Position numbers and translations under genes: made by a program. The notes beneath the pieces are model-generated. The model had not been told where the DNA came from. It ran no database searches and saw only the letters and a program-made list of their open reading frames with translations. From the NCBI GenBank assembly GCA_902770845.1, contig CACXUV010000029.1, positions 1 to 32,788 of the forward strand: a DNA stretch of 32,788 nt. Direction: 5' to 3'. Positions 14,901-22,630 of this stretch are shown piece by piece. Within the stretch, counting starts at the first letter, position 1; each line of letters begins with the position of its first letter. This stretch comes from an uncultured Prevotellaceae bacterium (lineage in GTDB: Bacteria > Bacteroidota > Bacteroidia > Bacteroidales > Bacteroidaceae).

Positions 14901-16756
14901 TGCACAAAGTCGAACTGACCGTTGGGGTGCGGTTTCATGTTGGCATCCAGTCGGTCCAGTCCTATCACCTTCAGCAGTGTCTTGCTCTTCAGCTGTTCTT
15001 CGGGCAGGTAGGTCAGGTAGGTTCCTGTGGTGTCGCTTTGGTATTTGATGTCCAGTCGGAACTTCTCTTTCTCTACGCTCTGTGCCAGGTAGTACACGTT
15101 TTTCATCATCAGGCGCCAGTTGCCCTGTGCGGGACTGTTCTGAGTGTTCTTCAGCGCCTTCACAAAGAGCGACTTGTCTGTTTGCGTCAGGTCCGAGGCA
15201 AACTCGCCCACCTGGTAGGTCTGTCCGCCATAGGTGTACTCAAAGGCCACGGCCAGCACCTGGTCTGTTTGCAGGGCGGTCTTCAAGGTGATGTAGCCCA
15301 GCGCGCTGTTCAGCGTGTATTCGCTTGAAGTGAGCAGTCGTGCCGCTGCCAGTTTCTCATAGTCCACACCGCCCGTCATGCCAGGCATGTTCTCTAGTTG
15401 CGATGAAACGACGTCGATGTTGCGCGACTCGTTGTCGATATTGCTGATAAGGGTGGCGTAGAGGTTGTTCGACCGGTTGCTGGGCACGCCCCCTGTGGCC
15501 GTGCGCCACATGCTGTTGCTGGTGTTGTTGCTTTCGCCCAGGTCGGTAAAGGCCACGATGTTGCGCGAGTTGCTGGTTGTTCCGCTCTTGTTGGTGATCC
15601 ACACCTCGATGCGGTTGATGTGTACGCCCGACGTAAGGTTGGGCAACGACTTCATGGAATTGTCATAGTTCTCGCGGAAGTAGTGGGCCAGGAAGAAGTG
15701 GCGGTTCTCCTCATAGTCGGTCACGTTCAGTTCGAAGGGTGTGGTCTGTGTGCCGCCCTTGGTGTTGACGCTCTTTGAAGTGGAGTTCTTTTGCGACACC
15801 ACGGTCTGCAGTTTCAGCTTGCCAAACTGCAAATCGGTGCGCACGCCGAACAGGCTTGATGCACCACGAACCAGCGAACTGTTCGAAGGGAAGCTCACGT
15901 TGCCAGCCTCTACCAGCTTGATGATTTCGTCTTCCTTACCCTCATATTTCAGTTTCAGGTTCTTGGTGTCGAAGTCGAAGGTGGCGTCGGTGTTGTAGTT
16001 CAGGTTCATGTTCACCTTGTCGCCCACCTTTCCGTTGACACTCAGGTTGATTTTCTCGTCGAAGTCGAAGCTGGTTGTCTTGCGGTTGCGTATGGGCAAC
16101 GATGGATTGTCCACGTTCTTCAGGGTGGCACCCAGTTTCAGTTCGGCTGTTCCCTGTGTCTTGATGCGCACGCCACCGGGACCGAATATCTTTTCTGCGG
16201 GTCCCAGGTCGAAGTGCATGTCGGTGAAGTCGAACTTGTTCTTGCCTGCATTGGCAGCGTTTTGGGCATCCTTGGTGCGGAAGAACTGTTGGCGGGCACG
16301 TCGTTCGGTCCATTTCATATACTCCTGGGGAGTCATCACGATGGGCGCATTCAGATAGCTGTCGCCCATCTTCGAACCAATGTAGTATAGCCCCAGTGAG
16401 TCATCATAGACAGCGTTCTGCTTCACGTTCTCAGGCATGCGCAGGTCCAGTGCGCTGGAGTCCAGGTCGGCCGTTATGATGGGGGCCGTCTTTTGTATTT
16501 TCCAGCGTGGATGCAGCAAGGAGTCGGGAATCTCTTCTTCCTCCACAGTCAGTTTGGGTTGGGCTTTGATAGAGTCTTCAGGAGCCTTACTTATAGTCGG
16601 GGTGGGGCCGGGGATGAGGCTGCTGAGGTTGGGCATGGTGCTGCCAAACAGCGACATGCAGACAAACAAGAGCACAGCCAAATGAGGCAGTCCCCATGTG
16701 TGGAAGCACCGCCTCAGTAAATGGCTCATCTCTTGAAATATCCTGTTTCTATTCAT
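8990..16756 (-). CDS. sprA: Type IX secretion outer-membrane translocon SprA/Sov
   Basis: A 2588-residue protein with the length and features of SprA (Flavobacterium) and Sov (Porphyromonas), the giant beta-barrel through which type IX substrates cross the outer membrane. A signal-anchor-like stretch lies at about residues 24-42. An N-terminal conserved part includes FDFTDMHFDLGPAEKIFGPG and DEKINLSVNGKVGDKVNMNL. Long amphipathic strands run to the C-terminus, which ends in an aromatic-containing strand (DFGVSLKFSLTR). Two Lys-rich low-complexity segments interrupt the C-terminal part, at about residues 1932-2092 and near 2480. The ATG at 16756 is used; Met10 is an alternative. It follows ruvA by 60 bases on the same strand, so co-transcription is likely. 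Other secretion components (porK-N, porV and so on) are not in the window. Confidence 0.93.
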   Translation of the reverse strand: MNRNRIFQEMSHLLRRCFHTWGLPHLAVLLFVCMSLFGSTMPNLSSLIPGPTPTISKAPEDSIKAQPKLTVEEEEIPDSLLHPRWKIQKTAPIITADLDSSALDLRMPENVKQNAVYDDSLGLYYIGSKMGDSYLNAPIVMTPQEYMKWTERRARQQFFRTKDAQNAANAGKNKFDFTDMHFDLGPAEKIFGPGGVRIKTQGTAELKLGATLKNVDNPSLPIRNRKTTSFDFDEKINLSVNGKVGDKVNMNLNYNTDATFDFDTKNLKLKYEGKEDEIIKLVEAGNVSFPSNSSLVRGASSLFGVRTDLQFGKLKLQTVVSQKNSTSKSVNTKGGTQTTPFELNVTDYEENRHFFLAHYFRENYDNSMKSLPNLTSGVHINRIEVWITNKSGTTSNSRNIVAFTDLGESNNTSNSMWRTATGGVPSNRSNNLYATLISNIDNESRNIDVVSSQLENMPGMTGGVDYEKLAAARLLTSSEYTLNSALGYITLKTALQTDQVLAVAFEYTYGGQTYQVGEFASDLTQTDKSLFVKALKNTQNSPAQGNWRLMMKNVYYLAQSVEKEKFRLDIKYQSDTTGTYLTYLPEEQLKSKTLLKVIGLDRLDANMKPHPNGQFDFVQGYTVSNGRVFLPAAEPFGQYLRSYLESVGMGSVADKYCFDALYDSTKTVAKQNAEKNKFLMTGQYKGTSGSVISLGAYNVPQGSVKVTAGGVELQEGSDYSVDYSAGEVTILNQSIIDAGTNVSVSLEDNTHFGMQRKTMLGVNWEYDFSKNFTMGGTLQHLQEQALISKVNMGEEPLNNTIWGVNLNWKQESQWLTKMLNYIPFLHVNQPSRITFQGEFAQLIAHTPRGTQDNASYIDDFENTKNLIDVSDPKAWVLSSVPSMFADHDDKNSVKSGYERALLAWYNVDPIFTRRSSSLTPGHIKSDLEQLSNHYVREVYVRELYPNRDQSSYNGATSTLPVLNLAYYPKERGPYNLTLDFNTDGTLKNPAQKWGGMMRRLETTDFEEANIEYVEFWLLDPYIYTRKNGTASRYSGELYLNLGEVSEDVLCDGKKFYESGMPVDGSSAFTTTQWGKIPQQATQTYAFATTSGSRERQDVGYNGLTDEEERTFGAYAEWLNAISSIVQNDSLLEAWRNDPAGDDYHYFRGSDFDDERKSIMDRYKRINNPQGNSPASDNQTESYDTSYKTGPDVEDINQDFTLNEYERYYQYRIPINDDELQAYNRGQKPENSYIVDHRDYNAKLRNGDSITVRWYQYRIPLAEYKEKQGSINDFTSIRFMRMFLTGFEEPIVLRFGSLDLVRGTWRQYKQNLQTSAGAETGVMEMSAVNIEENTERKPVAYVLPPGISRASDPNQPQLTEDNEQALCLTVRNLSQNESKAVYKNTNLNLRQYKRLQMFVHANHLVPNSTQLENNQLAVFIRLGSDYKNNYYEYLIPLTLTPEGNYRWNVPSDRPLVWPQENMLDIDLSIFTQLKKARNMARANGTASYTQVFTDYDSNNPNNRISILGNPTLGEVKTMIIGVRNLSSQLKSGEVWINELRLRESNNEGGWAASGTMNIQLSDLGSVNMSGRYITDGFGGLEENILQRSTETEKSYSITANLELGKFFPEKAKVSAPLYYSYNKETISPKYNPLDSDMELDDALESSVNKRERDSIESIAVTKHINRNFSLSNVRVGIKTKRNPMPYDPANFSFSYSHSHRKTTGETTIWETEDQWRGALNYSYSPVYKTLEPFKGLKGKSKWLDFPKALGLNYLPQSIAFNSELTRTYYELQERDMENTEDPNLPLTFSEQFLWNRDFSLRWDLTKNLHMNFQSATHAEIEEPYTPVNKDLYPDRYTAWKDSVWTSIKHWGVPLDYQQSFTASYQLPLNKLPIFDWLNADASYNATYSWLRGTDLDDGSSLGNTISNNRSLTINGALNLETLYNHIPFLKTTNERFKKQPSRSTAKKKTTAQRAKKTDDKAKADDAKEQKTLPKNKNTYQRELTLLPDSAISVKHGKKSKRLYVTAKTKQGKTVSLKWKVVDDNTIKVWLPKSSDAFQQNAKTKKETKKKNEDIAKADTVATDSTATKKTQTRRNRRENKQELADATTPKVDIKISVMPKEPLDKQWWYNPVQYTARLLMSLRNVNLSYRNQRSMTLPGFLPNVGDAFGQRTGSVLAPGLDFAFGFNGDDYVQKALDNGWLLCNESVATPSNSSTTEDLQLKATLEPVRDLKIDLNASRTMTKAKSVQFMYEGTPTTYSGTFNMTTISIQSALEGMGNANNGYRSASFDKFRDKVSAFRDRVQAQYDNAGRTANPVDPYSADVLIPAFLSTYTMGGSSSLDIFPMLTRLLPNWSLKYAGLSKLPWLRDHFKSVNLNHAYKSVYAVGAYNSYSSWIEYMGDLGYVMGADGSLTPSTMYNIPSVSINEAFSPLLGLDVTLNNNLTAKLEYKTTRVLNLSMTSVQINEALSKDWVIGLGYKFTNLNLFGSGTSSRKVKGSKKKGQAEDDNRQSQTKNQSSNRGGLNHDLNTRIDISFRNQAAITRDIATGVSSASSGNSALKISIAADYTLSRFLTLTAYYDRQTNTPLLSSSSYPTTTQDFGVSLKFSLTR

Positions 16757-16816
16757 TCTTTCTGTCAGTCAACTCCCGTCCGTCGCATAGCGGGGCTTTT
16801 GGGGTTGGGGGGTATG

Positions 16817-17419
16817 CTATTTTATCTGTTTCAGGGCCAGTTTTACCACCTGTTCCACGGGCAGCGACGGCTGCTCCTGCAGAATCTGCACCACCACTTT
16901 CTGAGTGGGAGCAGGTGCGAAGCCCAGCATGGTCAGTGCAGCCACGGCCTCGTCGCGCACGGCGTTGTCGATCGGGGCAGCGATGGTGCCGCCAGCCGGA
17001 ATCTCGTCGGCAATGCCCAGTGCCACGATCTTGTCTCTCAGGTCAACGATGATGCGCTGTGCCGTCATTTTGCCAATGCCCTTGATGCTCTGAATGAGCT
17101 TGGCGTTGCCTGTAGAGATGGCGTTGCACAGTTCGGCTACGCTCATGCTCGAGAGCATCATGCGCGCGGTGTTGGTGCCCACGCCGCTCACTGTGATGAG
17201 CAGTTGGAACATTTCGCGTTCCTTTTTATTATAGAAGCCGTAGAGCACATGAGCATCTTCGCGTATGGCTTCGTAGACGTAGAGCTTAATGTCTTTCTTG
17301 CCCTGACAGGCTGAGTAGGTGGTGAGCGAAATGTTCAGCCCGTAGCCCACGCCAGCGGCTTCGACCGTAGCGAGAGCAGGCGTGAGCTCGGTCAGCTCGC
17401 CCCTGATGTATTCTATCAT
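16817..17419 (-). CDS. ruvA: Holliday junction branch migration protein RuvA
   Basis: A 200-residue DNA-binding subunit of the RuvAB complex that holds four-way junctions during recombination and replication-fork repair in the cytoplasm. The start [12 protein letters not shown] is the conserved RuvA N-terminus, so the 25 extra in-frame residues upstream are dropped. The OB-fold (1-63) is followed by helix-hairpin-helix motifs ([18 protein letters not shown] and [19 protein letters not shown]). A flexible linker and the C-terminal domain III ([15 protein letters not shown]) bind RuvB. ruvB is not nearby. sprA follows 60 bases downstream, a ruvA-sprA pairing I recall from other Bacteroidota. 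A partial direct repeat of gccacagttttt (17466 and 17490) lies upstream; no clear minus-strand -7 element was found. Confidence 0.95.
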   Translation of the reverse strand: MIEYIRGELTELTPALATVEAAGVGYGLNISLTTYSACQGKKDIKLYVYEAIREDAHVLYGFYNKKEREMFQLLITVSGVGTNTARMMLSSMSVAELCNAISTGNAKLIQSIKGIGKMTAQRIIVDLRDKIVALGIADEIPAGGTIAAPIDNAVRDEAVAALTMLGFAPAPTQKVVVQILQEQPSLPVEQVVKLALKQIK

Positions 17420-17519
17420 TCTTGCAATGTTTTTTTTGTATATATACGTGAATAATAACGTTTGGCCACAGTTTTTATTGTATTCTCTTGCCACAGTTTT
17501 TCAAATAGATGGCTTGTTT

Positions 17520-17551
17520 TTTGGTTGGTTCGGTGAAATTTAATAACTTTG
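17520..17551 (+). promoter_or_regulatory. Near-consensus Bacteroidota promoter for the MerR gene
   Basis: TTTG at 17520-17523, a 20-base spacer and TAACTTTG at 17544-17551 match the -33/-7 consensus in sequence and spacing. The predicted start point near 17557 favours the ATG at 17571 over that at 17562, which would leave almost no leader. Confidence 0.75.
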
Positions 17552-17570
17552 CAACCAAAACATGACGCAC

Positions 17571-17921
17571 ATGGCACTGAATATCAATAAAAACTTGAAA
17601 CTCTACTACTCCATCAAGGAGGTGGCAGAAATGTTTGGTCTGAATGAGAGTACGCTGAGATATTGGGAGACCGAGTTTCCCTATCTGAAGCCCAAGACGC
17701 AGGCTTCGAACAAGGTGAGGCAGTATTCAGAAAAGGACATAGAGCAAATCAGGCTGATTCACAACCTGGTGAAAGTGCGTGGCTTCAAGCTGGCCGCCGC
17801 CAAGAAAATGATTAACGCCAACCGCGATGGTGCCGAGCGGAAGGCCGATGTGTTGTCGCGGCTCATCAGTGTGCGTGATGAACTTGTGCTGCTGAAGCAC
17901 CAGCTCGACGGGCTTCAGTAG
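17571..17921 (+). CDS. MerR-family transcriptional regulator
   Basis: A 116-residue protein with a winged helix-turn-helix of the MerR type. Residues about 10-45 (YYSIKEVAEMFGLNESTLRYWE) form the helix-turn-helix, and VRQYSEKDIEQIRLIHNLV is the wing and second helix pair. A C-terminal coiled coil (DVLSRLISVRDELVLLKHQL) would mediate dimerisation. No effector domain is present, so the signal is unknown. The MALNINKNLKLYYS start is the one I recall for this small Bacteroidota family; an ATG nine bases upstream (17562) would add three residues. It is transcribed away from ruvA and converges on the pectinesterase gene 29 bases downstream. Targets cannot be inferred from the sequence. Confidence 0.88.
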   Translation: MALNINKNLKLYYSIKEVAEMFGLNESTLRYWETEFPYLKPKTQASNKVRQYSEKDIEQIRLIHNLVKVRGFKLAAAKKMINANRDGAERKADVLSRLISVRDELVLLKHQLDGLQ

Positions 17922-17950
17922 TTTTCTTCCTTCATTGTTCCGGCAGGGTG

Positions 17951-18946
17951 TCAGTGGGCTGAAGGAGCCCAGTCGTCGGCCCGCTGGAACACGTTTTCAA
18001 CCGTAACTTCGCGAACTTCCTTATTTGACAGCTGGCGGCTCCATGCTACTCGCTTGTCGGTGGCAGCACCGTCGCCAGTGTTTTCAAACTCCAGGTAGCG
18101 TGCCGTCTGTTCGCGTTCCTTCTGCCAGTGGTGCCAGCCCTCGGGGCGTATCTGTGCCGGCAGCGTGCAGTGCATGAACAGCGTGTAGGCATAGTCGCGC
18201 CAAGGGCGGCCCAGATATACCTTGTCCACATCCTCGGCACACGTCACGGTGCAGCGGTTGAACACGTAGCCGTATTTCACTTCCTTGGGCGTCGAGGCGG
18301 CAGTGATGTAGCTGTTGGCCTTGCAGTGAATGTGGCAGTCCTGGAACCAAGCCGTTGAGGGACCGAAGATAAAGTCGGTGGTGCCTTCGATGTAGCACTT
18401 GTCAAAGTAGAGCCGTGTGCCGGCCATGCCTGTATAGACAGTGTCCTGATGTCCCAGGAAGCGGCAGTTCACGAACAGCAGCCGGTCGCCTTCGGTGTGC
18501 AGTGCCACGGCCTGTCCCAGCCGGGCAGCGTTGTTCTCGATGGTCAGGTTCTTCAGCGTGATGTTGTTGCCCTCAATCTTCATCGTGAAGGTGCGGAAGG
18601 TGCCAATCTTCTGGGGCGCGAGGTGGGCAGTGAGTGGCGACACGTCGGCCTCGATGTTGGCATGGTCGTCCCACGTGATGATGGTGGCATCGCGGTCTTC
18701 GCCGCAAATCTCGATGTTCTGCAGCCACTGCGGCACAATGAGTTTTTCCTTGTAGGTTCCTTTTTTCAGATAGATCACCTTGTGATAGTCCATGAAGGCG
18801 CGGCACACCTCGATGGCTTCGCCCACGGTGCGGAACTGTCCTGTGCCGTCGCGGGCCACCACGATGGTGTCTGGATTGTCGTAGGTTGAGGCTGCACGGG
18901 CCGTGAGGGCAATGACTGCCAGCAGCAGGATGAGGATTTTTTTCAT
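17951..18946 (-). CDS. Pectin methylesterase (carbohydrate esterase family 8)
   Basis: A 331-residue exported enzyme that removes methyl esters from pectic homogalacturonan. The signal peptide is MKKILILLLAVIALTARA. Family motifs appear in order: GTYKEKL (63-69), Q145 in LGQAVALH, GHQDTVYT with Q167-D168, GTTDFIFG with D191, and YLGRPWRDYAYT with R247 and W249. D168 and D191 are the expected acid and nucleophile; R247 and the glutamines complete the active site. The right-handed beta-helix accounts for nearly the whole chain. The gene starts only 21 bases after the rel stop, so it is probably the last gene of the par-rel operon, an unexpected place for a plant-polysaccharide enzyme. No SusC/SusD pair or other pectin gene is nearby. 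Confidence 0.93.
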   Translation of the reverse strand: MKKILILLLAVIALTARAASTYDNPDTIVVARDGTGQFRTVGEAIEVCRAFMDYHKVIYLKKGTYKEKLIVPQWLQNIEICGEDRDATIITWDDHANIEADVSPLTAHLAPQKIGTFRTFTMKIEGNNITLKNLTIENNAARLGQAVALHTEGDRLLFVNCRFLGHQDTVYTGMAGTRLYFDKCYIEGTTDFIFGPSTAWFQDCHIHCKANSYITAASTPKEVKYGYVFNRCTVTCAEDVDKVYLGRPWRDYAYTLFMHCTLPAQIRPEGWHHWQKEREQTARYLEFENTGDGAATDKRVAWSRQLSNKEVREVTVENVFQRADDWAPSAH

Positions 18947-18967
18947 TGTTGCAGGGGTTCTGTGGGG

Positions 18968-21223
18968 TTACATGATTTGCGAAATTTCCTTTAGGTCGTC
19001 CACTTCCTTCAGTTTGTCGATGATGTCTTTCACGTCCTCCCGGTCGTGAACGCGCAGGTCGATGACGCCGTCGAACACACCATCTTCGCTTGTGAACATC
19101 AGTTTTCTGATGTCTACCGAAAGCTGGTTCGAAATCACTCGTGTCACCTCGTTCACCAGTCCGCGCCGGTCTATGCCGCCCAGTCGGATGGTGGCGTCGA
19201 AGAACAGTCGCCTGTGCATGTCCCATTTTGCATCCAGGATGCGGTTGCCGTAGCTCGTCTTCAGTCGGTTGGCCACAGGACAGGCACGCTTGTGAATCTC
19301 TATTTGGTTCTTGTTGTCAATATAGCCCAGCACATCGTCGCCCGGAATGGGGTGACAGCATGTCTGGAACTTGTACTGAGTGATGTTGTCGTCGGTGATG
19401 TAGATGGGCTTCTTGCGGTTGAACTTCTCCGGCACGACGAACAGTTCGGGCTGTGCCTCTTCTTCTTTCTTCTTGTTCGACTTCACGAAGGGCACGTAGC
19501 GGCGCCAGCCCCCTTCGCCCTTTTTGTTCTTGCCTTTCAGTTCGTCGCTGTCTTTCTCGCCCAGTATCACGTTCTTCTCGCCCAGGGCTTGCAGAAAGTC
19601 TTCGCGCTGTTTCAGGTCGTGCAGCTCGGCCAGCTGGCTGATGGCTTGTGTAGTGGGCTTAAAGCCGTTTTTCTTGAGCCACTCGTTCAGTATGTCTTCG
19701 CCCGTTTTCTGAATCTCGCGGCTGTGCCGGCGCAGGATGGCTTGAATCTTGGCGCGTGCCTTTGCCGTTGAAACGAAGTTGATCCACGACGGCTGCACGT
19801 GCTGCGACTTCGACGTGAGAATCTCCACCTGGTCGCCACTGTTCAGCTTGTGGCTCAGTGGCACCAGCTTGTGATTGACCTTGGCGCCGATGCAATGGCT
19901 GCCCAGGAAGGTGTGAATGCTGAATGCAAAGTCGAGTGCGGTGCAGCCAGAAGGCATGGTCTTGATTTCGCCGCGCGGCGTAAAGATGAAAATCTCGGAT
20001 GCAAAAAGGTTCAGTTTGATAGCATCCAGGAAGTCCATGGCATCGGGCTGCGGGTCGTCCAGAATCTCCTTGATGGTGTGCAGCCACTCGTTCAGCTCGT
20101 TTTCGTCCTCCGAATATTCGCCGCCTTCCTTGTATTTCCAGTGGGCGGCCAGTCCTTGCTCAGCAATCTCGTCCATGCGGTCGGAGCGTATCTGCACTTC
20201 AATCCAGTGGCCTTGCTTCGACATGAGCGTGACGTGGAGCGCCTGGTAGCCGTTCGATTTGGGATGGTTCACCCAGTCGCGCAGTCTGTCGGGGTGGCTC
20301 TTGTAGATTCGGCTCAGTTCCACGTAGATGTTGAAGCACTCCTTGGCCTCGGCTTCGCGGCTGCTGGGCTTGAAGATGATGCGCACGGCCAGTATGTCGT
20401 AGATTTCCTCGAACGTAACGTGCTTGTTCTGCATCTTGTTCCAGATGGAGTAGGGCGTCTTCACGCGTTCGCGGATTTCGTATTTCAGTCCCATTCGCTT
20501 CAGCGTTTCCTCGATGGGGGCCTTGAACTGGTCGAACAACTCGTGTCGTGACACCTTCGTGTCTTCCAGCTTGCGCTCAATATCGGCGTAGTCCTCAGGA
20601 TGCTCGAAGCGGAAGCTCAGGTTTTCCAGTTCCGACTTGATGGCGTAGAGGCCCAGTCGGTGGGCCAGGGGGGCGTAGATGTAGAGCGTTTCGCCAGCAA
20701 TCTTGTATTGCTTGTTGGCCGGTTGCGAGTCCAGCGTGCGCATGTTGTGCAGTCGGTCGGCAATTTTTATGAGAATCACGCGTATGTCCTCGCTCATGGT
20801 GAGCAGCAGTTTCTTGAAGTTCTCGGCCTGTGCCGAAGCCTGCTCGCCAAATATTCCGCCGCTTATCTTGGTCAGTCCGTCGACAATCTGGGCAATTTTG
20901 GGGCCAAACATGTTCTCGATGTCCTCGACGGTGTACTCCGTGTCTTCCACAACGTCGTGCAGCAGGGCCGAGCAGATGCTCGTAGAGCCCAGTCCAATCT
21001 CGCTGCAAGCAATCTGAGCCACGGCGATGGGGTGCATGATATAAGGTTCGCCCGACAGTCGTCGCACGCCCTTGTGGGCATGTTTGGCAAAGTTGAATGC
21101 CTTCGTGATCAGGTCGGTCTTCTTGCGGTGTCGCGATTGTTCGTAGTCGTTCAGCAGTTTCTGGAAAGCGTCATTGATAAGTTTCTCGTCGGCAGCCTCG
21201 CGTTTCATCATGTCTTCGTCCAT
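18968..21223 (-). CDS. rel: Bifunctional (p)ppGpp synthetase/hydrolase
   Basis: A 751-residue RelA/SpoT homologue that makes and degrades the starvation alarmone (p)ppGpp in the cytoplasm. The N-terminal HD hydrolase domain is intact (HDVVEDT at 89-95, IKIADRLHNMRT at 153-164). The synthetase domain follows (VKTPYSIWNKM at 254-264, DILAVRIIF, NHPKSNGYQALH at 319-330, EVQIRS). The charge motif RLRD (313-316) is the R-x-basic-D form of bifunctional enzymes rather than the acidic form of dedicated RelA. A TGS domain spans about 408-470, and a C-terminal ACT domain about 675-751. The start MDEDMMKREAADEK at 21223 is used; Met5 and Met6 are alternatives. It lies 40 bases downstream of mltD and 21 bases upstream of the pectinesterase. 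Confidence 0.96.
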   Translation of the reverse strand: MDEDMMKREAADEKLINDAFQKLLNDYEQSRHRKKTDLITKAFNFAKHAHKGVRRLSGEPYIMHPIAVAQIACSEIGLGSTSICSALLHDVVEDTEYTVEDIENMFGPKIAQIVDGLTKISGGIFGEQASAQAENFKKLLLTMSEDIRVILIKIADRLHNMRTLDSQPANKQYKIAGETLYIYAPLAHRLGLYAIKSELENLSFRFEHPEDYADIERKLEDTKVSRHELFDQFKAPIEETLKRMGLKYEIRERVKTPYSIWNKMQNKHVTFEEIYDILAVRIIFKPSSREAEAKECFNIYVELSRIYKSHPDRLRDWVNHPKSNGYQALHVTLMSKQGHWIEVQIRSDRMDEIAEQGLAAHWKYKEGGEYSEDENELNEWLHTIKEILDDPQPDAMDFLDAIKLNLFASEIFIFTPRGEIKTMPSGCTALDFAFSIHTFLGSHCIGAKVNHKLVPLSHKLNSGDQVEILTSKSQHVQPSWINFVSTAKARAKIQAILRRHSREIQKTGEDILNEWLKKNGFKPTTQAISQLAELHDLKQREDFLQALGEKNVILGEKDSDELKGKNKKGEGGWRRYVPFVKSNKKKEEEAQPELFVVPEKFNRKKPIYITDDNITQYKFQTCCHPIPGDDVLGYIDNKNQIEIHKRACPVANRLKTSYGNRILDAKWDMHRRLFFDATIRLGGIDRRGLVNEVTRVISNQLSVDIRKLMFTSEDGVFDGVIDLRVHDREDVKDIIDKLKEVDDLKEISQIM

Positions 21224-21263
21224 ATTCTTTCCTCCTGGGTTGTGTGTGTTGTGTCGTTTTCTT

Positions 21264-22610
21264 TTATTTCACTCTGATCTTCTTTCCTGCTCTGATGTTG
21301 TTGCCCCTGATGCCGTTCAGCTGGCGCAGCCGTGCCACGGTGGTGCCGTTGCGCTTGGCAATGGCCCCCAGGGTGTCGCCTTTTCTCACGGTCACCTGGC
21401 CAGCTCCTCTTGCCGCCTTGCGCCTGCGTGCGCTTCGCGATGTTCTTCTTTTCGCCTTGGCTTGCTTGCTCACAAAGGTGGGCACGTCGTTTATTTCCAC
21501 CTCGTCGCGCTTGGTCATGTATTTGTCGGCGTTGTAGTTGAAGATGGAGTCTTGCAGGTCAATGAACCTGACGGCGTCGGTTGGCAGCATGCGTATGGCC
21601 GACGGGGCGGTGAGTCCGGGCACCATGTCGCGGCGGTATGACGGGTTGAGCGAGCGCAGCTGTTCCACGTCGCAGCCCAGCACGGCCGCAATCTGTGCCA
21701 GATGCACGTTCTGGCTGACCACCACGGTGTCGGTCTTTTCCGGCAGCTGGCTGCGCATGGGGCAGATGTTGTGCTCGCAGTAGTAGTTCATCACATAGTT
21801 GGCGGCGATGAATGCCGGCACGTAGCCGCGCGTTTCCCTTGGCAGATAGGGGTAGATTTTCCAGTAGTCCTTCTCGCCGTTGGCCCGGTGAATGGCTTTG
21901 TTGATGTTGGCCGGTCCGCAGTTGTAGGCGGCAATGACCAGGCTCCAGTCGCCAAACACCTTGTAGAGGTCGCTCAGATAGCGTGCTGCGGCATACGACG
22001 ACTTCACGGGGTCGCGTCGCTCGTCCACGTAGTTGTTCACCGTCAGTCCGTAGTCGCGGGCTGTTGTGAGCATGAACTGCCACAGGCCGGTGGCACCCAC
22101 GCGCGACACGGCGTTGGGCTTCAGGGCCGACTCGATGACGGGCAGATACTTCAGCTCCAGCGGCAGCTGGTAGGCCTCAAGTGCTTCCTCGAACACAGGC
22201 ATGAAGAAGTTCGACGCTCCGAGCATGAAGCTGATGGAGTGGCGCAGTCGCCCGGTGTAGCGGTCGATGAAGGTCTGCACCACTTCGTTGTAGGGCATCT
22301 CCATGATGGTGGGCATCCGGCGCAGACGTTCCACGTAGACTTCTTTCGGAAAGACGGGGTTTTCGTCCTTCATGTGGCAGTTTTCGTCGGGTGTGAGATA
22401 GGCTTTCGACATGTAGAGGTTGAGCAGCGTGTCCAGGTCGTACGTCATGGCCTCGGGAAAGTCTATTTCTTCCTCGTCGCCTTCCTCGTCGGTCATGATG
22501 ATTTCGTCTTCATCCTCTTCGTTTTCTTCAATCTCTATCTGTGCCTGCATATTGGTCATGCCGCTGAGCAGCAGGGCCGCCAGGAGTAGTATGCGCTTGG
22601 TTGTAATCAT
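21264..22610 (-). CDS. mltD: Membrane-associated lytic murein transglycosylase with LysM domain
   Basis: A 448-residue exported enzyme that cleaves the glycan strands of peptidoglycan to 1,6-anhydro ends. The signal peptide is about residues 1-23, followed by a striking acidic stretch (25-51). The lysozyme-like SLT domain spans about 135-270, with the catalytic glutamate E160 in LPVIESALKP and the family motifs GATGLWQFM and AAYNCGPANI. A degenerate LysM-like stretch is at about 307-345 (NVHLAQIAAVLGCDVEQL). A clear LysM repeat at about 402-447 (VRKGDTLGAIAKRNGTTV) binds peptidoglycan. A basic linker (KRRTSRSARRRKAAR) precedes it. It lies 20 bases after the DUF5683 gene and before rel, in the order expected for this phylum. 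Confidence 0.93.
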   Translation of the reverse strand: MITTKRILLLAALLLSGMTNMQAQIEIEENEEDEDEIIMTDEEGDEEEIDFPEAMTYDLDTLLNLYMSKAYLTPDENCHMKDENPVFPKEVYVERLRRMPTIMEMPYNEVVQTFIDRYTGRLRHSISFMLGASNFFMPVFEEALEAYQLPLELKYLPVIESALKPNAVSRVGATGLWQFMLTTARDYGLTVNNYVDERRDPVKSSYAAARYLSDLYKVFGDWSLVIAAYNCGPANINKAIHRANGEKDYWKIYPYLPRETRGYVPAFIAANYVMNYYCEHNICPMRSQLPEKTDTVVVSQNVHLAQIAAVLGCDVEQLRSLNPSYRRDMVPGLTAPSAIRMLPTDAVRFIDLQDSIFNYNADKYMTKRDEVEINDVPTFVSKQAKAKRRTSRSARRRKAARGAGQVTVRKGDTLGAIAKRNGTTVARLRQLNGIRGNNIRAGKKIRVK

Positions 22611-22630
22611 TCGTAGCAGTTTTTTGTCGA

